Source of the DNA: CALSMU01 sp965230225
GTDB taxonomy: Bacteria > Bacteroidota > Bacteroidia > Flavobacteriales_D > Parvicellaceae
NCBI GenBank assembly: GCA_965230225.1
Contig: CBDDKM010000008.1
Span: forward strand, 1-64,000
Reading direction: 5' to 3'
DNA length: 64,000 nucleotides
Shown: piece after piece, positions 1 to 9,760 of the stretch
Layout: each line of letters begins with the position of its first letter
Numbering within the stretch: position 1 is the first letter of the stretch
Made by a program: the position numbers and the translations under genes
The notes under the pieces: generated by a model
The model's input: only the letters and a program-made list of their open reading frames with translations
Told to the model about the DNA's origin: nothing
The model's database searches: none

Positions 1-643
1 AGCTTGCCACCCAATAGGTTTTATCTGAATAACCATTGGCGTACTTTTTATAGTTCAGGAAATAATTATCTCCTTCATATTTCAAAGAGGCATCATTAGA
101 GATTTTGAAATAAGCTTGCGAATACTTGGCTCCCCCATAAATTCCTTTGTTGTCTATCTTAATCTTATCGTTCGGGTTATCGCAATTAGCATATTCCGCC
201 CTGATTTCCTTTGGAAAACTCTTCTGTACCGGACTATCTGCCGGTTGAGCAACCCAAAACTCATTACTCTGCTTTGCCAATCCAACCGTAGATATGAGCT
301 GAATTGGAGGTGGAGGAGTTTTTAGTCCTTCCAGGGTTTTATTGATGCTATCCAACAAATACACCAGCATAGAATTTACCGTATCCAACTCTACATTTAC
401 AATGTTGGTATCATTAAGGATGGTTGTATCTCCAGTACCCAACCCCTGTAACACAGTGTCCATGCCCATAAGCTGATCGCTAATTCCCTGCATCGCAACA
501 ATGCCCGAACTATCTACAGCAGCCTGAGTAGTATCATCTTCTGCCGGCACTGTTCCGTCAGCAGTACATCCACAATCGCCACTACATGATGGCAGGATAG
601 AAATTGTGATACAAACGATTGATATGATAATGGTAGTCTTCAT
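1..643 (-). CDS. Partial lipoprotein at the end of the eCIS operon
   Basis: This open frame begins at ATG 643 and runs off the left edge, so only the first 214 residues are visible. The N-terminus has a short hydrophobic signal peptide ending in a lipobox-like LPSC (Cys about 20), followed by a Cys-rich, Asp/Thr-rich linker. This predicts an outer-membrane or periplasmic lipoprotein. I recognise no domain in the visible part. It begins 11 nt after the AAA+ ATPase stop on the same strand, so it is probably co-transcribed with the injection-system genes. It could be an accessory, immunity or release factor, or simply the next gene; the sequence does not decide. Confidence 0.75.
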   Translation of the reverse strand, partial: MKTTIIISIVCITISILPSCSGDCGCTADGTVPAEDDTTQAAVDSSGIVAMQGISDQLMGMDTVLQGLGTGDTTILNDTNIVNVELDTVNSMLVYLLDSINKTLEGLKTPPPPIQLISTVGLAKQSNEFWVAQPADSPVQKSFPKEIRAEYANCDNPNDKIKIDNKGIYGGAKYSQAYFKISNDASLKYEGDNYFLNYKKYANGYSDKTYWVAS

Positions 644-654
644 CTTTTTTCTTT

Positions 655-2004
655 TTACCCCTTCCCTTCTTTTCTAAATTCTTTTCTTATACCTGTTTCC
701 AGATCTCTGGCCAGAACCATTTTTGCATCTCTTTGCATGGCTTTTATAGAACAATGCCTTAACACGTTAGCAATGGACCCTCCACTAATTACATGGTCTC
801 TGGCAATTTTATCCAAATCGATTTTATCGTCCAATTCGATTCGATTACCAAAGGCATTTTTCCAAAGTTGTAGTCGTTGATGTTCATTAGGTACAGGAAA
901 GTATATCATAGACTGAAATCTTCTGGTAAAGGCATCATCCAAATTTCCTTTTAAGTTACTGGCCAGTATGATGATTCCAGGGAAATCCTCTATTCTTTGT
1001 AGCAGATAAGCCACCTCCTGATTGGCATGACGATCATTTGAGGATGACGTAGCTGTTCTTTTTCCGAACAGTGCATCTGCCTCATCAAAGAACAAAATCC
1101 AATCTTTGTTCTCTGCCTGATCAAACACATTAGCCAGATTTTTCTCTGTTTCTCCAATGTATTTAGAAACAATCATAGACAAGTCAATTCTATACACATC
1201 TATACCCAGGGACTTTCCTATAAGGCAAGCAGTAAGTGTTTTTCCTGTTCCGGGAGGTCCATAAAACATAGCCCTGTACCCTCTTTTAATTTTGGTATGC
1301 AACCCCCAATCATTCATTAAAGTTTTACCGTGATTGATCCAGGTGATAATATCTTCTAACTCTTCTCTTACATGATCATCCAATACCAGATCGTTCCAAT
1401 CTAGCTTGGTTTCTATTCTCTTTGCAGGGAAATTGGTAGAATAATCCGGTTTAAATACTTCCCCGGTAGTTAACAGCGAAAGGTATTCATCAGAAATCAT
1501 GAGTACATTACTCAATTCCGGCTCTCCCTTATTACTCTGATTTCCCACCAACCTTAAAATGTTGTTTCGGTGAAAGAAATGATCCTCACTAAAAATGGCC
1601 TTCATCTTAAACCTTAGCTCCAGATTATCTCCTGCCAAAACAAATGCCACTGTTTCACCGGTTGGTATAAAACCACTATGAAAGTTTCCGTTGATTCCTC
1701 CAAATTCGGTATATCCTCTATTGAAGTTTTCGTTTTTGGTGTAGAAAATATCCAATAAATTGGGCTTTACATGAGGAATTAAGGCCAGTACCAGCACCAA
1801 TCGTTCTGAGAAACTCATCTCAAACTGATTAACCAAGTTGGCATAAACCGAATTACTTTGAGATAAATCCGGTGGCGCCATATCGTAAATATCTCCCTTA
1901 GCCTCGGGATCGTTGAAATACCTTTTAATTCTGGCATTTAACACATCGCTAAACCAACCAAGCTCCTGAGCCAATGTCTGGGCATTTTCACTTAATTTAC
2001 TCAT
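655..2004 (-). CDS. AAA+ ATPase of the contractile injection system (Afp15-like)
   Basis: This 449-residue protein has a variable N-terminal half and a C-terminal AAA+ module. Walker A is GPPGTGKT (residues 249-256), Walker B is ILFFDEAD (303-310), the sensor-1 Asn is near 350 and paired arginines sit at 361-362. Family knowledge: every eCIS locus carries such an ATPase, needed for particle assembly or loading rather than present in the particle. I chose ATG 2004, which overlaps the upstream stop as ATGA (4 bp, translational coupling), over the TTG two codons earlier. The context between tape-measure and lipoprotein genes fits the Afp15 position. Confidence 0.93.
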   Translation of the reverse strand: MSKLSENAQTLAQELGWFSDVLNARIKRYFNDPEAKGDIYDMAPPDLSQSNSVYANLVNQFEMSFSERLVLVLALIPHVKPNLLDIFYTKNENFNRGYTEFGGINGNFHSGFIPTGETVAFVLAGDNLELRFKMKAIFSEDHFFHRNNILRLVGNQSNKGEPELSNVLMISDEYLSLLTTGEVFKPDYSTNFPAKRIETKLDWNDLVLDDHVREELEDIITWINHGKTLMNDWGLHTKIKRGYRAMFYGPPGTGKTLTACLIGKSLGIDVYRIDLSMIVSKYIGETEKNLANVFDQAENKDWILFFDEADALFGKRTATSSSNDRHANQEVAYLLQRIEDFPGIIILASNLKGNLDDAFTRRFQSMIYFPVPNEHQRLQLWKNAFGNRIELDDKIDLDKIARDHVISGGSIANVLRHCSIKAMQRDAKMVLARDLETGIRKEFRKEGKG

Positions 2005-5000
2005 CTCCAATCAACTTGTATCACGTTTTCCATCCATGGAAGTTTAACAACATTGTAACTCCAAGGCAAACTATCCAATAGTATATCTAAAGTCTTCTTT
2101 TCCACTCTTAACTGTATAGCATCGTCCATATGAACCACTACTCCTTCTCTCTGTAAAAATCCTTCTCGTAAACCATCTATTGATGTATTTTTTAATGCTC
2201 CCCAGTTTCCAATTACACCACCCAGTAAGCTTTCTGACAATTCTTTCTCTTTATCCGTAAGCTCCACATGAGTATCCAATGGAGTGTTAACTGGGATTCC
2301 GCAAAGTATTTTATTCAAGTAGAGCTCATGTTCCGGATGACTTTCTTCTCCGGTAACTAAATACTGCAACAGCATAGCTGCTCTGGCCATGGAAAGCTTA
2401 TCGTTAAACTCTTTACCATCTGTTAACCCCAACATCTCGAAATACTGCGTGATAAAAGGCCACATCAATACCAGTCCGGCATTGTTTATATGTACTCGTT
2501 CTCCTGATTCCGGTTCTTCAACTTCTTCTTCTTTCGATTCTTCTAGCACTTCTTCAACAACCTCCTCTTCCTTTTTATCCAAAGATTCAGCCTTTTTCTC
2601 CTCATGGGACGACACCCCCAACTCCTGCACATCCAACTTAGCCATAGATAATTCAATGGTACTGGAAAGTTGACTTCTAAGTTCTTGTATAGCGTTGGCT
2701 ACTAATTGCTTTAATCGATCTTTCGATATGTTTCCGGATTCCAGTAGTTGATTCATGATCAACTTAAAGAAATCGTGTTTCCCAACCCCGGTTTGACTTA
2801 ACAGGTATATAATGCTCTGAGTTTGTATCGCTCTTAATGACTTTAACCAATTAAGCTCAGGAATCATCCCTACAATTAGCTCCAGATCTTTGTTATAATA
2901 GCGTACAAAAAGCTTTTCCGGTGTAAGCAACATCTCCACCCATAAGGCCTGATGCTTACTGGTAAATGCACCAAATATTTTTTTCAATTCTTGCTCCGAA
3001 AATTCAAAGTATTTAATCAAACTTTTTAATCTTTCTGCCGAAAGAGTTGAATTCTCCTGAAGAAATTGAGCGATGGATTTTTCCTGAATAAATGCCCAAT
3101 CGGATTGGTTTTTGAACTGGTAAAACAACAAGAATAGTTCTTTGTTTGTAATTCCAAAGTTCATTTTAACTCGCTCCCACTCTTCCAATGCAAGCTGCTC
3201 TTTATTTTCAAGCTCAACAGAGACTTCAACCTCCAGTTTCTTTCTCTGAAAATACTCTTCCTTAAGTTCCTTAATGGCACTAATAAGATCTGAACCTTGA
3301 GATTGAGCAACTTCTTCGCACATCTCCACCAATTGAATAAATAACTCTTCGAACTCCAATTGAAAATGATGAGCCAATTTATGCAGTGTATTGAGTACAA
3401 AAGACTTCATGTTAAATAAAGAACCTCTATCGGTAATCAAAGCAAAAATGATAGTATCCCACTTTTGTTGATCATAGTTGGAAACAGAATGTGCATTCTT
3501 TTCCTGAACCTGATCCAAAATCTTTACATACGACAAAATGGATTCCTTGCTTGACGGCTGAATCAACTGTACCATGGTAAGCATTCCTTCCAAATTCAAA
3601 AGCTGAAGCACCCTCCTTCTCTTTTCTCCATCCATTAAATGAGGAACAACTACTTTTCTTAATTGAGTAGCATCTGTTCTAGACAAGCTAATTAAAACCG
3701 ACTGAAATTGTTTTTGATCCAGCAGGTATTTTTTGCTCCACCATGGCTCTTCTCCTTCTATAATCAAATGCCTAATCCAATCCAACTGATAGGCAATTTT
3801 CTCTTTTTTGGATTCTTCAATGGAAATTTCAACTTCCTCGATTAACTGCTCCTTTCTTATTTCCAGCAATACAGCAGACAGATCACCACTAACAGAGGGT
3901 AATTGCTTGTTTTCCAACTCCGCGAAGACCACATCAACCAAAGCATGGTATGACATATTAAAATGAGCTGCTAAGTGAAACAGAGAAGACTTAACAAAGC
4001 TTTTCAGGTTAAACTGAGAACCTCTGTCTACTAGAAGTGCTTTTAGTATAAACTCCCATTTAAGCTTTCGGAAGTCTGAATGAGAAGTGTTTACTTTAAT
4101 AACCTCTTGTTCTTTTAAGTTCTGAAGGTTACTAGAGAATTGTAACACTACAGGTTTACCCGCTGGCTCCACTAATCCAATCAGGTTTTCTAGCTCAGGT
4201 TCGGACAATGCATCAATGATTCTATAGCGAACTACTTGAGATTTACCCTTTTTGAAAAGAAAAGACCTTAACTCGGCAGAATGGCTTTTAACCAATCCTT
4301 GCAGCATTTTCAACCAATCAACCTGATTACTTTCCTCGCCTCTCTCCAAAACATTATACAACAATTCTTTTTCAGATTGGCTGTAATATTGTTCAGGAAC
4401 AACAGAACTTTCCTTAAGCAGTGATCTACTTTTGTCTGATAATTCAAATATTGTTATATCTACACCTGATAAAACAAGTTTATCCAAAGCTTGAATTACT
4501 CGCGTATTAGAAGCCTCTACATACACCTTTAAGAGTTTCCTAATCACTTCCATTGATGAATCATCTACCTGATCAAAATTATTCAGCTGCTTCAACAACC
4601 AACTATCTTCTTCTTGTTTTATGGATTTTTCGGATGTTTGATTACCCTCTCCACCCTTTTCTTCGGAGTATATTTCTTTGATTAACTCAGGTAAACTATG
4701 GGGTAAACCAATATTAGATTGAATGTCAACTACTGCCTCTAACACCTGATTTAGGAACATTCGAAACTCAATATTAAAGAACAACGACAACTGAAACAAC
4801 AATGACCTAACAAAGATTTTAGTATTAAATACCGAGCCTCTGTCGTTTAACAAATAGGTTAATATGAATTCCCAAACCTTGTTTCTAAATGTTCTATTAT
4901 CGGTTTTTACCAATTGTTCTTTCTCCTGAAGCCTTATGGTATTCTTACCGGTTTCGATAACTGTTTCTGCTTCGGTGGGTTCTAGTTCTCTAATTAGGTT

Positions 5001-5537
5001 AAAAATGTTTTCATCGGAAAAATTAACTACTAACCGCTGTATAAACTCCTGGTTGGTTTTATGTTTTCGAAGCACATGAACAAAAGACCTTAGTTCGTTT
5101 TGAACCACCTTGTTTATGAGAGTTGACAATTGAAAAGCCGGTTTTCCTTTGGCCCACCAGGGCAATGTTCCTTTGGCTAAAAACCATTCTAGCGCCATCA
5201 ATTGCTTTTCCTTTTCCGAAACCTGATCATCTACCTGCTCTGGCTTTTTACCGGTAAATCGGTGAGATAAAAATCTATCCAACTCTTCTTTTACTCTTTC
5301 CACCAATTCTTCTTCCAGGTATTTCTCCGATATGGAACCAATATCCAATACAATTCGGTCGTACCTGATGGAGGTATCTTCTCCTGAGTACTTATCCAAT
5401 ACCTCTCCGATTGCTTCATTGAGTCGATGATTAGACAAATTGCTCAATCTATTTTGCAGGGCATGGGATTTTTTCTGATCGTAATACCCTACATCCAGTA
5501 TTTGCCTGTTGATGATATGACTCCCGGGATCAATCAT
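2001..5537 (-). CDS. Contractile injection system tape-measure protein (CIS_TMP, Afp14-like)
   Basis: The 1178-residue protein begins with the family signature HIINRQILDV (residues 7-16). It ends with the CIS_TMP hallmark NNAGLVLMWPF (about 1018-1028) and a late LPWSYNVVKLPW segment. In this family the protein sets sheath and tube length. Three internal copies of a WEFIL-x5-DRGS-xFN-x4-V-type module are visible at about 217-265, 489-537 and 690-738. Two WW-containing segments (about 126-128 and 599-600) also recur. It is much longer than I expect for Afp14, which suggests a long particle if length scales. An acidic Glu-rich stretch lies near residue 990. ATGA overlaps join it to both neighbours. 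Confidence 0.9.
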   Translation of the reverse strand: MIDPGSHIINRQILDVGYYDQKKSHALQNRLSNLSNHRLNEAIGEVLDKYSGEDTSIRYDRIVLDIGSISEKYLEEELVERVKEELDRFLSHRFTGKKPEQVDDQVSEKEKQLMALEWFLAKGTLPWWAKGKPAFQLSTLINKVVQNELRSFVHVLRKHKTNQEFIQRLVVNFSDENIFNLIRELEPTEAETVIETGKNTIRLQEKEQLVKTDNRTFRNKVWEFILTYLLNDRGSVFNTKIFVRSLLFQLSLFFNIEFRMFLNQVLEAVVDIQSNIGLPHSLPELIKEIYSEEKGGEGNQTSEKSIKQEEDSWLLKQLNNFDQVDDSSMEVIRKLLKVYVEASNTRVIQALDKLVLSGVDITIFELSDKSRSLLKESSVVPEQYYSQSEKELLYNVLERGEESNQVDWLKMLQGLVKSHSAELRSFLFKKGKSQVVRYRIIDALSEPELENLIGLVEPAGKPVVLQFSSNLQNLKEQEVIKVNTSHSDFRKLKWEFILKALLVDRGSQFNLKSFVKSSLFHLAAHFNMSYHALVDVVFAELENKQLPSVSGDLSAVLLEIRKEQLIEEVEISIEESKKEKIAYQLDWIRHLIIEGEEPWWSKKYLLDQKQFQSVLISLSRTDATQLRKVVVPHLMDGEKRRRVLQLLNLEGMLTMVQLIQPSSKESILSYVKILDQVQEKNAHSVSNYDQQKWDTIIFALITDRGSLFNMKSFVLNTLHKLAHHFQLEFEELFIQLVEMCEEVAQSQGSDLISAIKELKEEYFQRKKLEVEVSVELENKEQLALEEWERVKMNFGITNKELFLLFYQFKNQSDWAFIQEKSIAQFLQENSTLSAERLKSLIKYFEFSEQELKKIFGAFTSKHQALWVEMLLTPEKLFVRYYNKDLELIVGMIPELNWLKSLRAIQTQSIIYLLSQTGVGKHDFFKLIMNQLLESGNISKDRLKQLVANAIQELRSQLSSTIELSMAKLDVQELGVSSHEEKKAESLDKKEEEVVEEVLEESKEEEVEEPESGERVHINNAGLVLMWPFITQYFEMLGLTDGKEFNDKLSMARAAMLLQYLVTGEESHPEHELYLNKILCGIPVNTPLDTHVELTDKEKELSESLLGGVIGNWGALKNTSIDGLREGFLQREGVVVHMDDAIQLRVEKKTLDILLDSLPWSYNVVKLPWMENVIQVDWR

Positions 5538-8500
5538 CTAACTTCTACATTTTTAATAAAATTAAGGAGTTGACCAGAATAGAAATTTAACTTTCCATAT
5601 TGCACTTCTTCTCTTCTGTTTTCCTCTAACCAGGTATCATACAACTGCTCAAACACAGTCATATCTTCCAAACCTACCCACTTAAAATGAATTCCGATGT
5701 GTGCGGGTGTATGTTTTCTAAACACTGTTTCCAATAAGTACCTAAATTCCGGATCGGAAAAACGGGCGGTCCACGAAGTAAGTAATACTGTAATGGTAAA
5801 CGAGTAATGATGTAATGGATGATCATTATCCTCCACTTCTCTTTTAAACTTTACCCTTGTGGCGTCATGTACATCAAAATCTGTAAAGTTGACGAAGTAT
5901 TCTTTTATTTCTTCTGCCTTTCGTTGAGCTTCCAGTTCTGATGCAAATTTCTGATTACATCTTCCGATGATTCTTTTGTCATCTGACCAAACGATCAAAT
6001 ATTGACCACCTCTTTGAATAACCTGATATGGCAACATTCTCATGGCAAGAATATCATTTTTGATTCCTTCTTCTACTTCGGAGAAATGGTATCCTTCCGT
6101 TAATCGGAAAGACCAGTCTGAAGTAGGGTCGTTGAGCAAGATATTTACCTCAACATCTTTCTTTCTTGGGCGGAGCAATACATGATCCAACACGTAAAAC
6201 CCTTCGCTTTCCTGATTCCACTTTAACAGGTGATTCTTTAATGAAAAAGCACATTTAAAAGCCTCATCTTCGGTATCAAATGTTTTTAGCACCTTCCAAA
6301 TAACGGATGGTATTGGTATAAATTCGCCACGATCGTTTTTAGTAAACTCCAATACATAAAGACTTTCACCATTCTGCTCAAATAGCACTTCCAATGATTC
6401 CTGTTCAGGGTTTTCCTCAAAAAAGGTGGTTAGTCGCTCCAACTCAACATCGCCAATGGCTGATTTGTATGAGTGAGTTACTGATAGTTCCTCTTCTTTT
6501 CTGCACTTATACATCAGCATATTTCGGTACAACTGATGCAAAGGTGTATAAGCTACTTTAAGGTTTTCCTGCCAAATACCACGTTTAAAAATATCGTCGT
6601 TTATATTTATTCCCTCCAACCATTCAGGATCCATTTCGGCTCCATGTTCTTCCTCTCTCATCCAAATTCCTTTGAGAGGTTCTCCCATGAGCCAAAACTT
6701 AAAATCAGAATATTCTTCTGCTAATTTCTTAAGCCCATACAATTGCTTGCTACCATCAAAAGCAACATTTGGGAACAAATCTGAGGCTACCTTATTTACT
6801 CTTAAAGGGAGCCCTAGTTCCAGCCTTATTCTACTTTCAAGGGTTGAAAGGTTAGAAAAATAAGACTGCTTTTCTTCCTTCGATTTATTCCACAAAGGGC
6901 GAGTATGATCGAAGGACCTGGATTTATTTCTACTCAACCAGTCGTAATTCTCTAACACATCCAGGTACCTGTTTATGGTATTATTTCTATGTTCCTCTTT
7001 AGAATGGTAGTAGTTAAATCTTTCGAAAGAAAACTGATATGAATTATCGCCAAATCTCGCAAGTAAGTGTCTAATAAACCTAATTCTACGGTCATGAAAG
7101 TCATCAATTCCCTGCATGATGCTCTCTACTGACCTTCTGAATTTATTCTGAAACTCTTCTTCTGTTGATGTAACATCCACACCACTTACCAACTGATACA
7201 TTTGCGGAATATCCCATGGAGCTTCCACAAAGTAAGATTGATCTAGACTCCTTTCCAGCGAGTACAGCTCGTTAAACCGAGAAAGCTGTTCCAAAAAATT
7301 GGTCATTACCTGCTCAAAGAACATCAAGTAGGCTTTTAACTGAAAGATCTGCGCCTTTCTAGAGTTTGGAGTATTGGAGGAGATTCCTTCTTTGGACAAG
7401 CCAAAAAACTTAGGAAACTGATGTTGCAAGGAGTAATAATCCCTTATAGGTTTAACAGTTCCTTCAGGCAATTTGAAGTCAATATCCTGCTCCATGTTGT
7501 GGCTATACCTCAACTTCACTTTAGCTTCAACTCCCTTGATGTATCGGTCCACATCCTTTTGAAACAGGTGAATGGGCACACCGTCTTTAGAATAATTAAT
7601 GAACTCAGAATGGTTAGCGTTCTGATACATTTTACTTCCCAATACAGGGATACTATCCCATTTAACCACTACAACTTCGTTCACTCTTTCCTGTCCGAGT
7701 TCATCGAAGTAATTCTTGTACTCCAAGATCCCTTCTTCATTTTCTACCTCTTCTACCAGGTTAAAAAACTTAATGGTTTTTATTCCCTCAATTTCTCGAA
7801 GCTCGTTTAACAACTGGCTATTGAACAATACACTATCCTTCTCCCTTAAATGTTGATCAACGATGAATCCATTGTCCAGTCTTGGTCCTTCAAATATCTT
7901 ATCAACTTCATAACCGGAATCCAACATTTCGTTTAACGAATAATACATCATTGGACGAGTGATCATTCGGTCTAAGGAGACCATTACTCTGGCATGTACC
8001 TCTTCCGCAATGGCATTTTTATCCAACTCAATCTGACATTGAACATAGACTTCTTGCTTATCCAGAATGATCACATCCTCGAAGGCTTCTCCGAGGTTAC
8101 TGTAGTGATTTAGCACCTTTTTCACTTCTTGCTTTACAGACTCAGCTTGAGAAAGGTACTTAGGGTCAATCTGTAAAAGAGCCAGATACAGCCCTTTAAT
8201 GTTTTTCCTTCTGGTAAAGCTATTGAGCGGAAGCATCCAGATGTTTTGCACTCCCTGAACCCTATCTAAAATGATTTTTCTAAAATCATTGACTGTAAGG
8301 GGGTTACTGGTGAGTATTTTCTTTGCAGGAAAAGCAGTATCCTTTACATTGGGATTTTTCTGAGAGGCCAACAAATCAACAAACTCCAGATTACTTCTGT
8401 ATCCCAGGTCTGTAAGTGCATAAGCTAATTGCTCCAAAATGGTAACACCGGGGTCGTGAACATTAAAATCTGTCCAATTTTCTCCGGCAAGGCGTTGAAT

Positions 8501-8587
8501 GTGCTCAATTCCTTTCTTCTTCAGAAACTGATAATCTAACCCTTCAGGTAGAACTTCCTTTTTATCTATGAACTTTGGTTCTGCCAT
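5534..8587 (-). CDS. Large baseplate protein, J-like wedge component (Afp12-like)
   Basis: This 1017-residue protein carries near its N-terminus (residues 37-64) the NWTDFNVHDPGVTILEQL-type motif and the following ALTDLGYR. These are characteristic of baseplate-J/gp6-like wedge proteins of eCIS. The rest is a long alpha/beta body without other motifs I can name. Its position next to the tape-measure gene and downstream of a fibre-like gene matches Afp12. It overlaps the tape-measure gene by 4 bp (ATGA) and starts 10 nt after the preceding stop. It should form part of the baseplate wedge that triggers sheath contraction. Confidence 0.88.
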   Translation of the reverse strand: MAEPKFIDKKEVLPEGLDYQFLKKKGIEHIQRLAGENWTDFNVHDPGVTILEQLAYALTDLGYRSNLEFVDLLASQKNPNVKDTAFPAKKILTSNPLTVNDFRKIILDRVQGVQNIWMLPLNSFTRRKNIKGLYLALLQIDPKYLSQAESVKQEVKKVLNHYSNLGEAFEDVIILDKQEVYVQCQIELDKNAIAEEVHARVMVSLDRMITRPMMYYSLNEMLDSGYEVDKIFEGPRLDNGFIVDQHLREKDSVLFNSQLLNELREIEGIKTIKFFNLVEEVENEEGILEYKNYFDELGQERVNEVVVVKWDSIPVLGSKMYQNANHSEFINYSKDGVPIHLFQKDVDRYIKGVEAKVKLRYSHNMEQDIDFKLPEGTVKPIRDYYSLQHQFPKFFGLSKEGISSNTPNSRKAQIFQLKAYLMFFEQVMTNFLEQLSRFNELYSLERSLDQSYFVEAPWDIPQMYQLVSGVDVTSTEEEFQNKFRRSVESIMQGIDDFHDRRIRFIRHLLARFGDNSYQFSFERFNYYHSKEEHRNNTINRYLDVLENYDWLSRNKSRSFDHTRPLWNKSKEEKQSYFSNLSTLESRIRLELGLPLRVNKVASDLFPNVAFDGSKQLYGLKKLAEEYSDFKFWLMGEPLKGIWMREEEHGAEMDPEWLEGININDDIFKRGIWQENLKVAYTPLHQLYRNMLMYKCRKEEELSVTHSYKSAIGDVELERLTTFFEENPEQESLEVLFEQNGESLYVLEFTKNDRGEFIPIPSVIWKVLKTFDTEDEAFKCAFSLKNHLLKWNQESEGFYVLDHVLLRPRKKDVEVNILLNDPTSDWSFRLTEGYHFSEVEEGIKNDILAMRMLPYQVIQRGGQYLIVWSDDKRIIGRCNQKFASELEAQRKAEEIKEYFVNFTDFDVHDATRVKFKREVEDNDHPLHHYSFTITVLLTSWTARFSDPEFRYLLETVFRKHTPAHIGIHFKWVGLEDMTVFEQLYDTWLEENRREEVQYGKLNFYSGQLLNFIKNVEVR

Positions 8588-8597
8588 TTAGGATAAG

Positions 8598-9371
8598 CTA
8601 TTCGGTAGTTTTATAATGATTTGGAATTCCCATTTTCTTATCATCCCACAACTGACTCAAGTAATACTTGATCTTAATATCATCTCCAAGATTTCTGGAG
8701 GTTTTAATCTGCAAGCCATAATTATAGGTGCTTCCCACCCATCTGAGCTTAATTCTTATGGGTCTCCAAAAACTAAATCGAACATGGGTTCTTTTAATTT
8801 TACTACTGGAATTACCGAAAGCACTCATAGCAATTGCATGGAGTAATGCGTGTTTTCCAGATTTCAGCACTCCCACTCTGGCTGTTACCTCAAAGGCATT
8901 GCAATAATTAAGACCATCTATGATGTTGTGCCATTTACCATCGGCAGGTACTTCCGATTGACTTACGGCACCACCTACTCTTCCGGCTGATTTAACCATC
9001 CCTCCAACATCCAAAGTAAATTCCGGTTGTTGATTTTTAATCCCAATTCTTTGATCTTGAGATAAGGTTAACAAAGCTTTTTCTTCGTTCTTATAGATGA
9101 AATTCAATACATTGATCAATTCCTCTTCAGAAGTATTTTCATCAATTTTCAGGGACCACTCCGGGTACTTATCTGTAATTCGTTTAAAAATGGACAACAC
9201 CTTTTTTGAATCGCCAATGGGCGAAAGCATTAAGCCGTCGTCCATGGATTTTGAAAAGCCATCGTCTATCTTATTGATGGAAGAATCGATAATATCCCCG
9301 AAACTCTCCTGTGTTGGCAGACTTCCGTTTCTAAATAGGTTTTTTAATGTTTGTCTATCTCTTAATGACAT
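8598..9371 (-). CDS. Putative fibre or receptor-binding component of the eCIS
   Basis: The 257-residue protein begins MSLRDRQTLKNLF with a short helical head, then a segment like phage tail-fibre shafts (GIKNQQPEFTLDVGG, about residues 109-123), then a Gly/Ser-rich and basic C-terminal domain. I infer a fibre attached to the baseplate because the gene lies between the two large baseplate genes, the place where Afp13-type fibres occur, and because of the EFTLDVGG shaft-like motif. The C-terminal domain (about 150-257) would be the variable target-binding part. No enzymatic motif is visible. It could also be a baseplate structural protein. Confidence 0.6.
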   Translation of the reverse strand: MSLRDRQTLKNLFRNGSLPTQESFGDIIDSSINKIDDGFSKSMDDGLMLSPIGDSKKVLSIFKRITDKYPEWSLKIDENTSEEELINVLNFIYKNEEKALLTLSQDQRIGIKNQQPEFTLDVGGMVKSAGRVGGAVSQSEVPADGKWHNIIDGLNYCNAFEVTARVGVLKSGKHALLHAIAMSAFGNSSSKIKRTHVRFSFWRPIRIKLRWVGSTYNYGLQIKTSRNLGDDIKIKYYLSQLWDDKKMGIPNHYKTTE

Positions 9372-9381
9372 CTCAATTCTT

Positions 9382-9708
9382 TTACTCCGTTATAATAAAA
9401 TCCGTCCCTAATACCATGTTTGCAATTCCTCTTGGCTTAGCTATCTCATAAGTTGGATCACCAATAATGGTTATATCATGATGATCTGCCGAAACGAGCA
9501 ACGACCAGGGGTAACTTGCCTTGATCTCTTCTATGTTCTCTTCTGATCGAGCAGTATCGAACAACGAGTAATTATCTTGTTCTCCAAGAATTCTAACCAT
9601 AGAGAACTCCGTAACAAAATCCACATAGGACCTGTTTTGAATAAATGCCAGAACTTCTGACTTATAAATGCTTTTACCAAACTCTTCTTCCACCTCTTCG
9701 TTACTCAT
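9382..9708 (-). CDS. C-terminal fragment of the frameshifted Afp11-like baseplate protein
   Basis: The frame is open further upstream, to about 9787, than its first ATG (9708). The upstream in-frame codons read PGYESDSFYEAKLQKEIQEF and then LNPW, which looks like the usual C-terminal continuation of Afp11/baseplate-J proteins (short strand, helix, FLxPW, then GKSIYKSEVLAFI and YVDFV). It is offset by one base (+1) from the long frame that ends at 9761. It therefore most likely belongs to that gene rather than being an independent 108-residue protein. ATG 9708 could still serve as an internal start. See the frameshift finding. Confidence 0.65.
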   Translation of the reverse strand: MSNEEVEEEFGKSIYKSEVLAFIQNRSYVDFVTEFSMVRILGEQDNYSLFDTARSEENIEEIKASYPWSLLVSADHHDITIIGDPTYEIAKPRGIANMVLGTDFIITE

Positions 9709-9760
9709 CCATGGGTTAAGAAACTCCTGAATCTCCTTCTGAAGTTTAGCTTCGTAAAAG

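Noticed and set aside
2389..2673. 94-codon plus-strand Ser-rich ORF inside the tape-measure gene
   Set aside because: Shadow of the Glu-rich segment of the real gene.
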